NCBI RefSeq assembly: GCF_030818905.1
Contig: NZ_JAUTAZ010000001.1
Coordinates: 992,001-1,056,000 of the forward strand
Direction: 5' to 3'
Source of the DNA: Microbacterium sp. SORGH_AS_0888
GTDB taxonomy: Bacteria > Actinomycetota > Actinomycetes > Actinomycetales > Microbacteriaceae
DNA length: 64,000 nt
In this document: in pieces, positions 43,974 through 52,037 of the stretch
Position numbering within the stretch: the first letter of the stretch is position 1
How the letters are laid out: every line of letters begins with the position of its first letter
Made by a program: the position numbers and the translations under genes
The notes under the pieces: model-generated
Database searches by the model: none
The model's input: only the letters and a program-made list of their open reading frames with translations
Told to the model about the DNA's origin: nothing

Positions 43974-45755
43974 TCAGCCTGTCTGCGGCAGCACGACCGG
44001 CTGGGTCGTGGACGGCGGGACCCGGAAGGTCTTGAGCACCTGGGTCATCGCCTTCTGGAAGGCGGGCGCGTTGGCCGCAGACGAGCGTACCGCAGTCGGC
44101 TCGTCGAGCGTGACGGCCACGAGGTACTGCGGGTCGTCGGCGGGGGCGAACCCGATGAGCGAGGTGTAGTAGACGTCGCTCTTGTAGTGGCCGTTGCCGT
44201 CGGTCTTCTGCCCCGTCCCGGTCTTCAGCCCGATGCGGTAGCCGGGGATCTTCACCTGGTCGGCGACGGAGCCCTGCAGCGCGACGTTCTCGAGGATCTC
44301 GCGCATCTGCGCGGAGGTGTCCGGGCTGACGACCTGCGTCGTGGCCGGGGCGGGCGGCGTGTCGACCGTGCCGTCGGGGTGCGTGCACGACTCGACGAGC
44401 GACAGCGGCACCTTCTGGCCGTTGTTGACGATGCCGACGTACGCGTCCATCAGCTCCGGGATGGTCGTGGTCAGACCCTGACCGTAGGAGGTGTCGTAGA
44501 GCATCTGGTTGTTCCACTGGTCGGGCGGGTAGACCAGGCCCTTCGCCTCGCCGAGGAAGTTCACCGCGCTGCCGGAGCCGATGCCGAACCGCTGGAGATA
44601 GTCGTATCGGGTCTGCGGGCTGACGCGCTCGCTGAAGACCGAGGCGCCCACGTTCGACGAGTTGATCAGCACGCCGGCGAGCGTGTAGTTCTCGGTCGGG
44701 TGCATGTCGGCGTCGATCACACGGGCACCGTTGTCGAAGGACTTGGCCGCGGGGACCTCGGCGGTCGAGGTGGGCGACTGTCCCGCCGCGTCGATGAGGG
44801 TCGACGCGGTGATCGCCTTGAAGGTCGACCCGGGCTCGAACGTGCTGTTGAAGATCCGGCTGTAGAGGTAGGAGCCGGGGGCGTTGATGTTGTTCGGGTC
44901 GACCGTCGGGTACTCGGCGGCGGCGCGGATCTTGCCGGTCTTGACCTCGACGACCGTGATGGTCCCGTAGTTCGCGCCCATGTCCTGCACACTCTGAGCG
45001 ACCAGCTGCTGCAGGTACCACTGCAGATCGCTGTTGATCGTGAGCTTCAAGGTGCCGCCGTCGACGGCGGGCTTCTCCGTCTCGGTGCCCGGGATGATGT
45101 TGCCGTCCATGCCCTGCTCGTAGGTGACGCTGCCGGCGGTCGGCGAGAGGCACTGGTTCTGCGCGTCCTCGAGTCCGGCGAGCGGATTGCCGTCGCTGCC
45201 GACGAAGCCGACGAGATTGCCGGCGACGGCGCCCGCCGGGTAGGCGCGCGCCGGATTCGCACGGAACGCGAGGAAGGGGAGGTTCAGGTTCTTGAGGGCG
45301 ACGTACTTCGCGGTCGAGAGCCCGGTCGCGAGGGGCGCGTACTGCGAGCCCGGATCCTTGGCGAGCGCATCGGAGACGAGCTTCTGGATGTCGTCCGGGT
45401 TCTGTCCGGTGATCGCACCGATCTGGCCCGCGGCGGTCGGCCAGTCGACGGTCGTGGTCGTGCCGTCGGCGCCGATCCGCTTCACGGGACCGACCGTGCT
45501 CGGATCCAGCTGGGCGTCGTAGGTGAGGATGCTGTCTGCCAGCACCGTGCCGTTCTCGTCCACGATGGACCCGCGCGTGCCGTCGATCGGCTTGCTGACG
45601 CCGATCCCCATCGACAGCGACTGGGCGATGTTCGCATCCGCGTTCACGACCTGGATGTCGACGAGCCTGACGACGAACGCGATGACGATCGCCAGGACGA
45701 CGCCGAGCGCGACGACGGTCCGGCGGCGGGGGGTACGGGTGCTTCTGGTCGTCAT
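43974..45755 (-). CDS. ftsI: Septal penicillin-binding protein FtsI (PBP2/PbpB type)
   Basis: A 593-residue class B transpeptidase. One N-terminal helix (VVALGVVLAIVIAFVVRLVD), the dimerisation domain with RGSIVDENGTVLADS, and the penicillin-binding domain with the three motifs STFK (FEPGSTFKAIT), SSN (INSSNVGAS) and KTGT (GLKTGTGQK). It crosslinks septal wall with FtsW. It begins 4 bp after the FtsL-like gene. Confidence 0.95.
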   Translation of the reverse strand: MTTRSTRTPRRRTVVALGVVLAIVIAFVVRLVDIQVVNADANIAQSLSMGIGVSKPIDGTRGSIVDENGTVLADSILTYDAQLDPSTVGPVKRIGADGTTTTVDWPTAAGQIGAITGQNPDDIQKLVSDALAKDPGSQYAPLATGLSTAKYVALKNLNLPFLAFRANPARAYPAGAVAGNLVGFVGSDGNPLAGLEDAQNQCLSPTAGSVTYEQGMDGNIIPGTETEKPAVDGGTLKLTINSDLQWYLQQLVAQSVQDMGANYGTITVVEVKTGKIRAAAEYPTVDPNNINAPGSYLYSRIFNSTFEPGSTFKAITASTLIDAAGQSPTSTAEVPAAKSFDNGARVIDADMHPTENYTLAGVLINSSNVGASVFSERVSPQTRYDYLQRFGIGSGSAVNFLGEAKGLVYPPDQWNNQMLYDTSYGQGLTTTIPELMDAYVGIVNNGQKVPLSLVESCTHPDGTVDTPPAPATTQVVSPDTSAQMREILENVALQGSVADQVKIPGYRIGLKTGTGQKTDGNGHYKSDVYYTSLIGFAPADDPQYLVAVTLDEPTAVRSSAANAPAFQKAMTQVLKTFRVPPSTTQPVVLPQTG

Positions 45756-45759
45756 GCTC

Positions 45760-46359
45760 TCAATGGGTGGCCGGTGTCGGCAGGCCTTCGGTCAGCGTCG
45801 GGGGTGTCACGGTCTCTGGGGCGGTCGGCGGCGTGGACGTCGCGGGCTTCTCGACGCCCGTGATGGTCGCATCCGGCGCGGTGACCAGGGGGGTCTGGGC
45901 GATGAGGTTGTTGCCCACGAGCCCCCGGTGGAGCGCGTCGACCGACGACGCGGGCGCGGCGGGCTGCTGCGCGCCGAGGATCGCGCCGTCGCTGAGCCGC
46001 AGATAGCTCGGCGACTCGTCGATCACCATGCCGAGGGCGGTCGCGTTCGCGGCGAGGTACTGGGGCGAGCTGAGCCCCGTGATGTCGTCGGCCAGGATCT
46101 GCTTCTGCCAGGTGAGCTCGGTCTGCTGCTGGGTCAGCGCGGAGATCTCGAACGAGCTCTGCGTCGACAGAACCGACAGCAGCATCTGCGCGCCCACGAT
46201 CGCGAGGGCGCCCGTGAGAGCGAGGATGCCGTAGGCCAGACGCGGACGTCGGCGGCGCGTCGGCGCGGGCACCGGGGTGAGGATGCGGCGCGGGATGTCC
46301 GCGCCGACCTCCTCGGGTCGACGTCCGGGGGCGCGGAGCACGCCGGTCGCGGCGCTCAT
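45760..46359 (-). CDS. ftsL: FtsL-like divisome protein
   Basis: A 199-residue bitopic protein. A basic N-terminus (TRRRRPRL), one helix ([20 protein letters not shown]) and a short coiled-coil segment ([20 protein letters not shown]) match FtsL, and the position between rsmH and ftsI is the classical one. The C-terminal third is an added Pro and Thr-rich extracytoplasmic tail ([18 protein letters not shown]), longer than in enterobacterial FtsL but resembling actinobacterial versions such as Rv2164c. The sequence is weakly conserved, so the name rests mainly on topology and context. Confidence 0.8.
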   Translation of the reverse strand: MSAATGVLRAPGRRPEEVGADIPRRILTPVPAPTRRRRPRLAYGILALTGALAIVGAQMLLSVLSTQSSFEISALTQQQTELTWQKQILADDITGLSSPQYLAANATALGMVIDESPSYLRLSDGAILGAQQPAAPASSVDALHRGLVGNNLIAQTPLVTAPDATITGVEKPATSTPPTAPETVTPPTLTEGLPTPATH

Positions 46360-47309
46360 GCGGCCTCCCTGATCCGCTCGGCGGCGCGCAGGCGCACCGG
46401 CGTCGCGCGCGGGTTGCGCGCACGTTCCTCCTCGGAGGCGAGCTCCGCCCCCTTCACGAGCAGGCGGAACCGCGGCGCGTGCTCCGGGAGCTCCACGGGC
46501 AGGCCCGCGGGCGCGGTCGACGCGGACGCGGCCTGCAGCACTCGCTTGACCAGCCGGTCCTCGAGCGACTGGTAGGACATCACGACGATGCGCCCACCCA
46601 CGCGCAACAGGTCGAGTGCGGCGGGAACGGCGCGCTCGAGGACGGCCAGCTCGCCGTTGACCTCGATGCGCAGTGCCTGGAAGACCCGCTTGGCCGGGTG
46701 CCCGGCGTGCGAGAGCGCCGCGGGGGTCGCGGCATCCAGGATCTCCACGAGTCGCGCCGACCGGTCGATCGGCGCCTGCGCGCGCGCCGCGACGATGGCT
46801 CGGGCATAGCGCCCGGCGAGCTTCTCCTCGCCGTATCGCTCGAAGATGCGGCGCAGGTCGCCCTCGCCATAGGTTGCGAGGACGTCGGCGGCGGTGGTCC
46901 CCGTCGTCTGGTCCATGCGCATGTCCAGCGGCGCGTCGCGTGCGTACGCGAACCCTCGGTCGGCCTCGTCCAGCTGCAACGAGGAGACGCCGAGATCGAA
47001 CAGCACGCCGTCGACGCGCTGGAGGCCGGCACCGGCGACCGCCTCGGCGATCCCGTCGTAGACCGTGTGCACGAACGTCACGCGGTCGCCGAACGGGGCG
47101 AGGCGCCGGCCGGCGACACGCAGCGCGTCGGTGTCGCGGTCGAGGCCGATCACGTGGAGTCCCGGGAAGCGCTCGAGGAGCGCCTCGGTGTGCCCGCCCA
47201 TGCCGAGCGTCGCGTCGACGACGACCGCGCCGGGCACGGAGGCCGCCGGGGCGAGCAGCTCGACGCAGCGTTCGAGCAGGACGGGGGTGTGGATGTCGCG
47301 GAGGCTCAT
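46356..47309 (-). CDS. rsmH: 16S rRNA m4C1402 methyltransferase
   Basis: A 317-residue SAM methyltransferase (formerly MraW). SAM motif [48 protein letters not shown] with DAPLDMRMD, and the C-terminal [12 protein letters not shown]. It methylates C1402 of 16S rRNA. Overlaps the ftsL-like gene by 4 bp. Confidence 0.96.
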   Translation of the reverse strand: MSLRDIHTPVLLERCVELLAPAASVPGAVVVDATLGMGGHTEALLERFPGLHVIGLDRDTDALRVAGRRLAPFGDRVTFVHTVYDGIAEAVAGAGLQRVDGVLFDLGVSSLQLDEADRGFAYARDAPLDMRMDQTTGTTAADVLATYGEGDLRRIFERYGEEKLAGRYARAIVAARAQAPIDRSARLVEILDAATPAALSHAGHPAKRVFQALRIEVNGELAVLERAVPAALDLLRVGGRIVVMSYQSLEDRLVKRVLQAASASTAPAGLPVELPEHAPRFRLLVKGAELASEEERARNPRATPVRLRAAERIREAA

Positions 47310-47412
47310 GGTCTCGAGGGCCGCTCCCTCGGCTCCGATCCCCCTCCGCTCGTCGACCTGGCGCCGGGGAAGTGCGTCAGGGCGTGAGCGGCGGGGAGTC
47401 GCAGCCGAGGGC

Positions 47413-47844
47413 TCAGAACAGGCCCGGGATCACCTCCTGCTCCATGTCGGAATAGATCTCTTCGTTGCTGGCGGCGTAGGCGTTCCACGCCTCCGCGTTC
47501 CAGATCTCGGCGTGCGCTCCGACGCCCGTGAGCACGAGCTCACGCTCGAGTCCCGCGTAGGCGCGCAGTGCCGGCGGGATGGTGACGCGGTTCTGGCCGT
47601 CGGGGGTCTCGGCGCTCGCGCCGGAGAGGAACATGCGCAGGAAGTCCCGCGCCTGCTTGTTGGTCAGCGGCGCCTCACGGATGCGGTCGTGGACGCGCTC
47701 GAACTCGCTCGTGCTGAACACGTAGAGACAGCGCTCCTGGCCCCGCGTGATCACGATGCCGTCTCCGAGATCGTCGCGGAACTTGGCCGGGAGGATGAGC
47801 CGGCCCTTGTCGTCGAGCTTGGGGGTGTGGGTGCCGAGCAGCAT
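47413..47844 (-). CDS. mraZ: Transcriptional regulator MraZ
   Basis: A 143-residue AbrB-fold protein with two SpoVT/AbrB-like repeats: [20 protein letters not shown], then [18 protein letters not shown]. It represses its own dcw operon by binding repeated boxes upstream, which are visible at 47884-47930. The frame is open to 47892, but homology begins at the ATG at 47844. AAGGAGG lies about 12 nt upstream, a rather long spacing. It is the first gene of the dcw cluster. Confidence 0.95.
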   Translation of the reverse strand: MLLGTHTPKLDDKGRLILPAKFRDDLGDGIVITRGQERCLYVFSTSEFERVHDRIREAPLTNKQARDFLRMFLSGASAETPDGQNRVTIPPALRAYAGLERELVLTGVGAHAEIWNAEAWNAYAASNEEIYSDMEQEVIPGLF

Positions 47845-47883
47845 CCGAACATCACCACCCTCCTTCGTCCGGCCACGAGGTGG

Positions 47884-47930
47884 CTCCACCATACTCCACG
47901 TTCCTCCACATCACTACCCTCACGCTCCAC
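47884..47930 (-). promoter_or_regulatory. MraZ operator: GTGGAG boxes with 10-bp period
   Basis: On the minus strand GTGGAG occurs at 47884-47889, 47894-47899 and 47904-47909, exactly 10 bp apart, with a degenerate copy in phase at 47914-47919 and another perfect one at 47925-47930 (one base out of phase). MraZ is known to bind direct repeats one helical turn apart in its own promoter. A -10-like TATGGT (47888-47893) lies inside the array, so binding would block RNA polymerase. The array begins 40 bp before the mraZ ATG. Confidence 0.85.
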
Positions 47931-47971
47931 CAGAGCACGATCTGCCCCCACGAGCGCCGTGCGCGCGCACG

Positions 47972-48003
47972 AAAAAGGCGCCGACCCGGGGGTCGGCGCC
48001 TTT
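47972..48003 (-). terminator. Intrinsic terminator after the DUF3040 gene
   Basis: AAAGGCGCCGACCC (47974-47987) pairs with 47990-48003, a 13-14 bp stem with a very short loop, followed on the minus strand by five T. It lies 21 bp after the DUF3040 stop and shields the mraZ promoter from readthrough. It is the most canonical Rho-independent terminator in the window. Confidence 0.9.
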
Positions 48004-48024
48004 CAGCGGGGTGGTGCGGGAGAC

Positions 48025-48387
48025 TCAGCGGCCTTCTTGGCGGCGGTCCCATCGGTCGTTCATACGGTCCATGAACGAGGCCCCGGACGGCTTGGCCGCG
48101 CGCGGCGCGTGGGCGACGCTGCTGCGGAGGTGGCGGGAGGGGGTGAGGGCGAACACGACGCCGCCCAGCATCACGACGAACCCGACGACGCCCACGACGA
48201 TGATCTGCGACGAGAGGCCGAAGACGAGCACGCCCAGTCCGGCGAGGACGAGCAGGGAGCCGATGACGATGTTGCGGTAACTGAGCGCGCGCGTTCCGCC
48301 GTCCGCCTTGACGACGTCTGCGTCGTTGCCCATGAGATGGCGTTCCATCTCATCGAGCAGACGCTGCTCTTGTTCGGAGAGTGGCAT
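48025..48387 (-). CDS. DUF3040 membrane protein
   Basis: A 120-residue protein. The conserved N-terminus MPLSEQEQRLLDEMERHL is the DUF3040 hallmark, followed by two helices (IVIGSLLVLAGLGVLVFGL and IIVVGVVGFVVMLGGVVFAL) and a basic tail. It lies just upstream of mraZ in many actinobacteria, which hints at a link with division or envelope, but no function is known. GAGGGGGA precedes the ATG and TAGAAT (48418-48423) is a likely -10, giving a leader of about 25 nt. Confidence 0.92.
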   Translation of the reverse strand: MPLSEQEQRLLDEMERHLMGNDADVVKADGGTRALSYRNIVIGSLLVLAGLGVLVFGLSSQIIVVGVVGFVVMLGGVVFALTPSRHLRSSVAHAPRAAKPSGASFMDRMNDRWDRRQEGR

Positions 48388-48417
48388 GCATCCCCCTCGG
48401 ATGATGATCGTGCCCAG

Positions 48418-48423
48418 ATTCTA
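48418..48423 (-). promoter_or_regulatory. -10 element (TAGAAT) of the DUF3040 gene
   Basis: TAGAAT (five of six to consensus) is on the minus strand 30 nt before the ATG at 48387. The leader contains a ribosome binding site, unlike the divergent polyprenyl synthase gene. Confidence 0.5.
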
Positions 48424-48440
48424 CGCGGGGCCTCGGGAAC

Positions 48441-48446
48441 TAGGCT
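48441..48446 (+). promoter_or_regulatory. -10 element (TAGGCT) of the polyprenyl synthase gene
   Basis: TAGGCT is followed by exactly six bases and the GTG at 48453. There is no Shine-Dalgarno sequence, which fits a leaderless mRNA. Confidence 0.5.
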
Positions 48447-48452
48447 AGGCCC

Positions 48453-49544
48453 GTGTCGAGCTCCCCGGATCCGATCGAGGCGGTTTCCCAGCGTCTGAGT
48501 ACCTTCTTCGCCGCTCAGCGTCAGGAGACGGAGTCGTGGGGACCCGAGGCGGCCGCGCTGCTGGAGGTCGCCGCATCCACCGTCGCCGGCGGCAAGCGGC
48601 TGCGCGCGCGCTTCTGCCTGACGGGCTGGGAGGCCGTGGCCGAGACGCACGGCGACCTCTCCTCTCCGCCCGAGGCGGTCGTCTCCGCCGCCGCCGCGCT
48701 CGAGGTCTTCCACGCCGCCGCGCTCGTGCACGACGACATCATCGACAACTCCGACACCCGGCGAGGACGCCCCGCCGCCCACCGGCAGCTCGAGGGCGCG
48801 CACCGCGATGCGCGCTGGCACGGCGACGCCGCCGCCTTCGGCCGTTCCGCCGGCGTGCTGCTGGGCGACCTGCTCGTGGCGTGGAGCGACGACCTGCTCG
48901 AGTCGGGGCTCGCGCACGCCGGAGCCTGCGCCCCCGACGCGCGCCGCCAGTACGCGATCATGCGGCGCGATGTCACGGTCGGGCAGTTCCTCGACATCGC
49001 GGAGGAGTCCGCCTTCGCCGTCTCCCCCGACGAGGAGCACGCCGAGCGGGCGCTGCGGGTGGCATCGCTGAAGTCGGCGCGTTACAGCGTCGAGCAGCCC
49101 CTCCTCATCGGTGCCGCGCTCGCCGGCGCGGACGAGGGCCAGCGCGCGGCGCTCAGCGGGTTCGGACATCCCATCGGCATGGCCTTCCAGCTGCGCGACG
49201 ACGTCCTCGGCGTCTTCGGCGACGAGCGCGAGACCGGCAAGCCCTCCGGAGACGACCTGCGCGAGGGCAAGCGCACGGTTCTGATCGCCTACGCCCGCCA
49301 GGGCGTCCCCGCCGCAGTACGTCGGACGATGGACGAGCTGCTGGGCGATCCCGCCCTCGACGCCGAGCAGATCGGCTCGCTGCAGCGGACCCTGGTCGAG
49401 TCGGGCGCCGTCGACCGGGTCGAGCGGCTCATCGCCGACTACGCGCGAACCGCCGACCGCGCTCTCGCGGGAGCCGACCTCGGCACCCGCGCCGTCGGGC
49501 GGCTCCGCGACCTCGCGCGCGCCGCGACCGAACGCCGATCCTGA
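48453..49544 (+). CDS. Trans-isoprenyl diphosphate synthase (IdsA2-like)
   Basis: A 363-residue polyprenyl synthetase. The two Asp-rich motifs are ALVHDDIIDNSDTRRGRP and FQLRDDVLGVFGDE, and substrate-binding GGKRLRARF is near residue 48. It condenses IPP with an allylic diphosphate; chain length is set by residues before the first motif and could be geranylgeranyl or longer. In M. tuberculosis the orthologous position is idsA2 (Rv2173). Its stop directly abuts the stop of the convergent gene. Confidence 0.92.
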   Translation: MSSSPDPIEAVSQRLSTFFAAQRQETESWGPEAAALLEVAASTVAGGKRLRARFCLTGWEAVAETHGDLSSPPEAVVSAAAALEVFHAAALVHDDIIDNSDTRRGRPAAHRQLEGAHRDARWHGDAAAFGRSAGVLLGDLLVAWSDDLLESGLAHAGACAPDARRQYAIMRRDVTVGQFLDIAEESAFAVSPDEEHAERALRVASLKSARYSVEQPLLIGAALAGADEGQRAALSGFGHPIGMAFQLRDDVLGVFGDERETGKPSGDDLREGKRTVLIAYARQGVPAAVRRTMDELLGDPALDAEQIGSLQRTLVESGAVDRVERLIADYARTADRALAGADLGTRAVGRLRDLARAATERRS

Positions 49545-49892
49545 TCAGGCGAGCGTCCTCGCCACGCGGCGCACCTCGCTCTTCCGGCCGGCACGCAGCG
49601 CCGCGAGCGGGGGCTGCCCGATCGTGTCGTCCACCGCGAAGAGCCAGTCGATCGCCTCGTCGTCGCTGAGGCCCGCGTCGCGCAGCGCGAAGACCGTGCC
49701 GCGAAGCGAGGCGAGCGGACGGCCCGACACGATGAACGCCGCCGGGACCGCGAACACGCCGGTGCGCCGCGAGCCGATCAGCTGCGCGTCGTCGAGCATT
49801 CTCCGCACGCGTCCGAGCGGTTCGTCCAGCACCGACACCAGGTCGGGAAGGGTCAGCCAGGCGGTGTCGAGGGGTTCGGTCGTCTCTGCCAC
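49545..49892 (-). CDS. Rv2175c-like DNA-binding protein
   Basis: A 115-residue protein similar to mycobacterial Rv2175c, a winged-helix DNA-binding protein phosphorylated by the adjacent kinase PknL. The N-terminal segment WLTLPDLVSVLDEPLGRVRR is the predicted HTH, and the C-terminus GLSDDEAIDWLFAVDDTIGQ is conserved in the family. The GTG start at 49892 is 116 bp from the divergent kinase gene. The conserved pairing with the kinase argues that it is a substrate here too. Confidence 0.85.
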   Translation of the reverse strand: MAETTEPLDTAWLTLPDLVSVLDEPLGRVRRMLDDAQLIGSRRTGVFAVPAAFIVSGRPLASLRGTVFALRDAGLSDDEAIDWLFAVDDTIGQPPLAALRAGRKSEVRRVARTLA

Positions 49893-49996
49893 ACAGCAAC
49901 TATCGCACCGGATGCGGCCTCGCGCCGCCGCGTGAGGCCGCGGACCGGCTCCGCACGGGGGGCGAGCCGTTCCGCGGCCTCACGGGCATGCCTCCG

Positions 49997-50002
49997 TAGA
50001 CT
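49997..50002 (+). promoter_or_regulatory. -10 element (TAGACT) of the PASTA kinase gene
   Basis: TAGACT is followed by six bases and the GTG at 50009 with no ribosome binding site, the same leaderless spacing seen upstream of idsA2, hisD and dnaE. Confidence 0.5.
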
Positions 50003-50008
50003 CTCACC

Positions 50009-51946
50009 GTGAACACGAGCCAGCGCGCGGATCCGCTGATCGGCCGACTGGTCGACGGGCGCTACCGCGTGCGCGCCCGGATCGCCCGCGGCGGCATGGC
50101 CACCGTGTACGTCGCGACCGATCTGCGACTGGAGCGCCGCGTCGCGCTGAAGGTCATGCACGGTCACCTCAGCGACGACAGCGTGTTCCAGAGCCGATTC
50201 ATCCAGGAGGCCCGTGCGGCCGCACGTCTGGCCGATCCGCACGTGGTGAACGTGTTCGACCAGGGCCAGGACGAGGACATGGCGTACCTCGTGATGGAGT
50301 ATCTGCCGGGCATGACGCTGCGCGACCTCATGCGGGAGCAGCGGCGCCTGAGCGTGCCGCAGACGATCACCATCATGGATGCGATCCTGTCGGGTCTCGC
50401 GGCCGCCCACCGCGCCGGGATCGTCCATCGCGACGTCAAGCCCGAGAACGTGCTGCTCGCCGAGGACGGCCGCATCAAGATCGGCGACTTCGGCCTCGCC
50501 CGCGCCACGACCGCGAACACGGCGAGCGGCCAGATGCTGCTCGGCACGATCGCCTATCTCGCTCCCGAGCTCGTGACGCGCGGGACCGCCGACGCACGCA
50601 GCGACATCTACGCGCTCGGGATCATGCTCTACGAGATGCTCACGGGCGAGCAGCCGTACAAGGGCGAGCAGCCCATGCAGATCGCCTATCAGCACGCGAC
50701 CGACTCGGTGCCACGCCCGAGCGCGAAGAACCCGGGTGTGCCGGATCAGCTCGACGAGCTCGTCCTGTGGGCCACGGAGCGCTCCCCCGACGGGCGTCCC
50801 GCCGACGCCGACGAGATGCTGCGCCGCCTCCGGGACATCGAGGCCGAGCTCGGCATCGCACCGCAGGTCGCGCGGACCCTCGCGGTCGGGACGGCCGTGG
50901 AGCGCGCCGGTCTCGACTCGGGCGAGGTCACCAAGGCGATGCCGATGACCGTCACCGCCGGGATCCCGGTGGCCGCGGAGGCCGACAACGCGGCCCTGCT
51001 GCGACGCGGGTCGCGTCGTCGCGCCGCCCGGGGCGGGTGGCTGCTCGTGCTCGTGCTGCTGCTCGCGGCGGCGGCGGGCGCGGGCGGCTGGTGGTTCGGG
51101 TCCGGACCCGGTTCCCTGATCTCCGTGCCGGCGGTGTCCGACCTGCCCTACGACGAGGCGGCGGGGGTCGTGACCGCGCAGGGGCTGCAGGTCGAGCGCG
51201 GCGAGGAGTACGCGCTCGACGTCGCGAGCGGGCTCGTGATCCGCAGCGAGCCGGATGCCGGCAGCCGGGTCGACAAGGCCTCGACCGTACGGCTCGTGGT
51301 CTCCATCGGCCCGCAGCCGCACGATCTCCCCGCACTGGGCGGGATGTCGCTCTCCGAGGCCCGGAACGCCCTCTCCGCGGCCGTGGTCACCTTCGGCGAC
51401 GCTGCCAAGGAGTTCTCGGATGCGCCGGCGGACACCGTCCTCTCGGCGACCGTGACCCCGCGCGGCGGCGGCGACGCCGTCGACTGCACGAAGGGCTGCA
51501 CGGTCCACGAGGGAGACACCGCCGCGCTGACCGCCTCGCTCGGCCCGCTGCCGGACGTGACAGGCAAGAGCGTCGCGGACGCATCCACGATCCTCAGCGG
51601 CGTCGGCATGAAGGTGCAGTCCTCCGAGGAGTACAGCGACAGCGTCGACAGCGGCAGGGTCATCGGCATCGGCGACCGCGACGGCGGCGGAAACTGGCGA
51701 CCGGGCGACACCGTGACCCTGCGCGTCTCGAAGGGACCGCAGCTGTTCCCGGTGCCGAACGTGGTCGGCATGACGCGCGATCGAGCCAAGCAGCAGCTCG
51801 AGATCGCCGGCTTCGAGGTGACCTACAACGCGAGCTGGAACCTGTTCCCGGACTCCGTGACCTCGGTGACGGCGCAGAACCCCGCCGCGAACAGCCAGCG
51901 CGCCAAGGGGACGACCGTGACGCTGTCGATCAGCGGCTCGTTCTGA
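50009..51946 (+). CDS. pknL: PASTA-domain Ser/Thr protein kinase (PknL-like)
   Basis: A 645-residue membrane kinase. The kinase domain (residues about 15-275) has the glycine loop [14 protein letters not shown] Lys48 in VALKVMH, catalytic Asp142 in [13 protein letters not shown], and DFG in IGDFGLA. A juxtamembrane linker and one helix ([19 protein letters not shown]) follow, then four PASTA repeats that sense muropeptides or lipid II. The second repeat carries an insertion with Cys493 and Cys497, a possible disulfide. The divergent Rv2175c-like gene and downstream aroG reproduce the M. tuberculosis order, supporting the PknL name. It probably phosphorylates division or wall proteins. Confidence 0.92.
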   Translation: MNTSQRADPLIGRLVDGRYRVRARIARGGMATVYVATDLRLERRVALKVMHGHLSDDSVFQSRFIQEARAAARLADPHVVNVFDQGQDEDMAYLVMEYLPGMTLRDLMREQRRLSVPQTITIMDAILSGLAAAHRAGIVHRDVKPENVLLAEDGRIKIGDFGLARATTANTASGQMLLGTIAYLAPELVTRGTADARSDIYALGIMLYEMLTGEQPYKGEQPMQIAYQHATDSVPRPSAKNPGVPDQLDELVLWATERSPDGRPADADEMLRRLRDIEAELGIAPQVARTLAVGTAVERAGLDSGEVTKAMPMTVTAGIPVAAEADNAALLRRGSRRRAARGGWLLVLVLLLAAAAGAGGWWFGSGPGSLISVPAVSDLPYDEAAGVVTAQGLQVERGEEYALDVASGLVIRSEPDAGSRVDKASTVRLVVSIGPQPHDLPALGGMSLSEARNALSAAVVTFGDAAKEFSDAPADTVLSATVTPRGGGDAVDCTKGCTVHEGDTAALTASLGPLPDVTGKSVADASTILSGVGMKVQSSEEYSDSVDSGRVIGIGDRDGGGNWRPGDTVTLRVSKGPQLFPVPNVVGMTRDRAKQQLEIAGFEVTYNASWNLFPDSVTSVTAQNPAANSQRAKGTTVTLSISGSF

Positions 51947-51969
51947 TCCCCCGCTCCCGCGGTCGCAGA

Positions 51970-52020
51970 AACGCGCGGAGGTCGCAGGTTTCTCGAGGAA
52001 TCCTGCGACCTCCGCGCGTT
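51970..52020. terminator. 19-bp perfect inverted repeat between convergent pknL and aroG
   Basis: AACGCGCGGAGGTCGCAGG (51970-51988) and its exact complement (52002-52020) flank a 13-nt loop. The element fills the gap between the two stop codons, so it probably ends both transcripts. The outer and inner GGTCGCAG words (51961 and 51981) repeat directly. Its length and perfection also suit a mobile palindromic repeat of the REP type. Confidence 0.75.
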
Positions 52021-52037
52021 CATGCGCCGATGGCGGC

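Noticed and set aside
43957..43974. A remnant of murE between ftsI and murF
   Set aside because: The gap is 16 bp, too short for any remnant, and both neighbours are intact.
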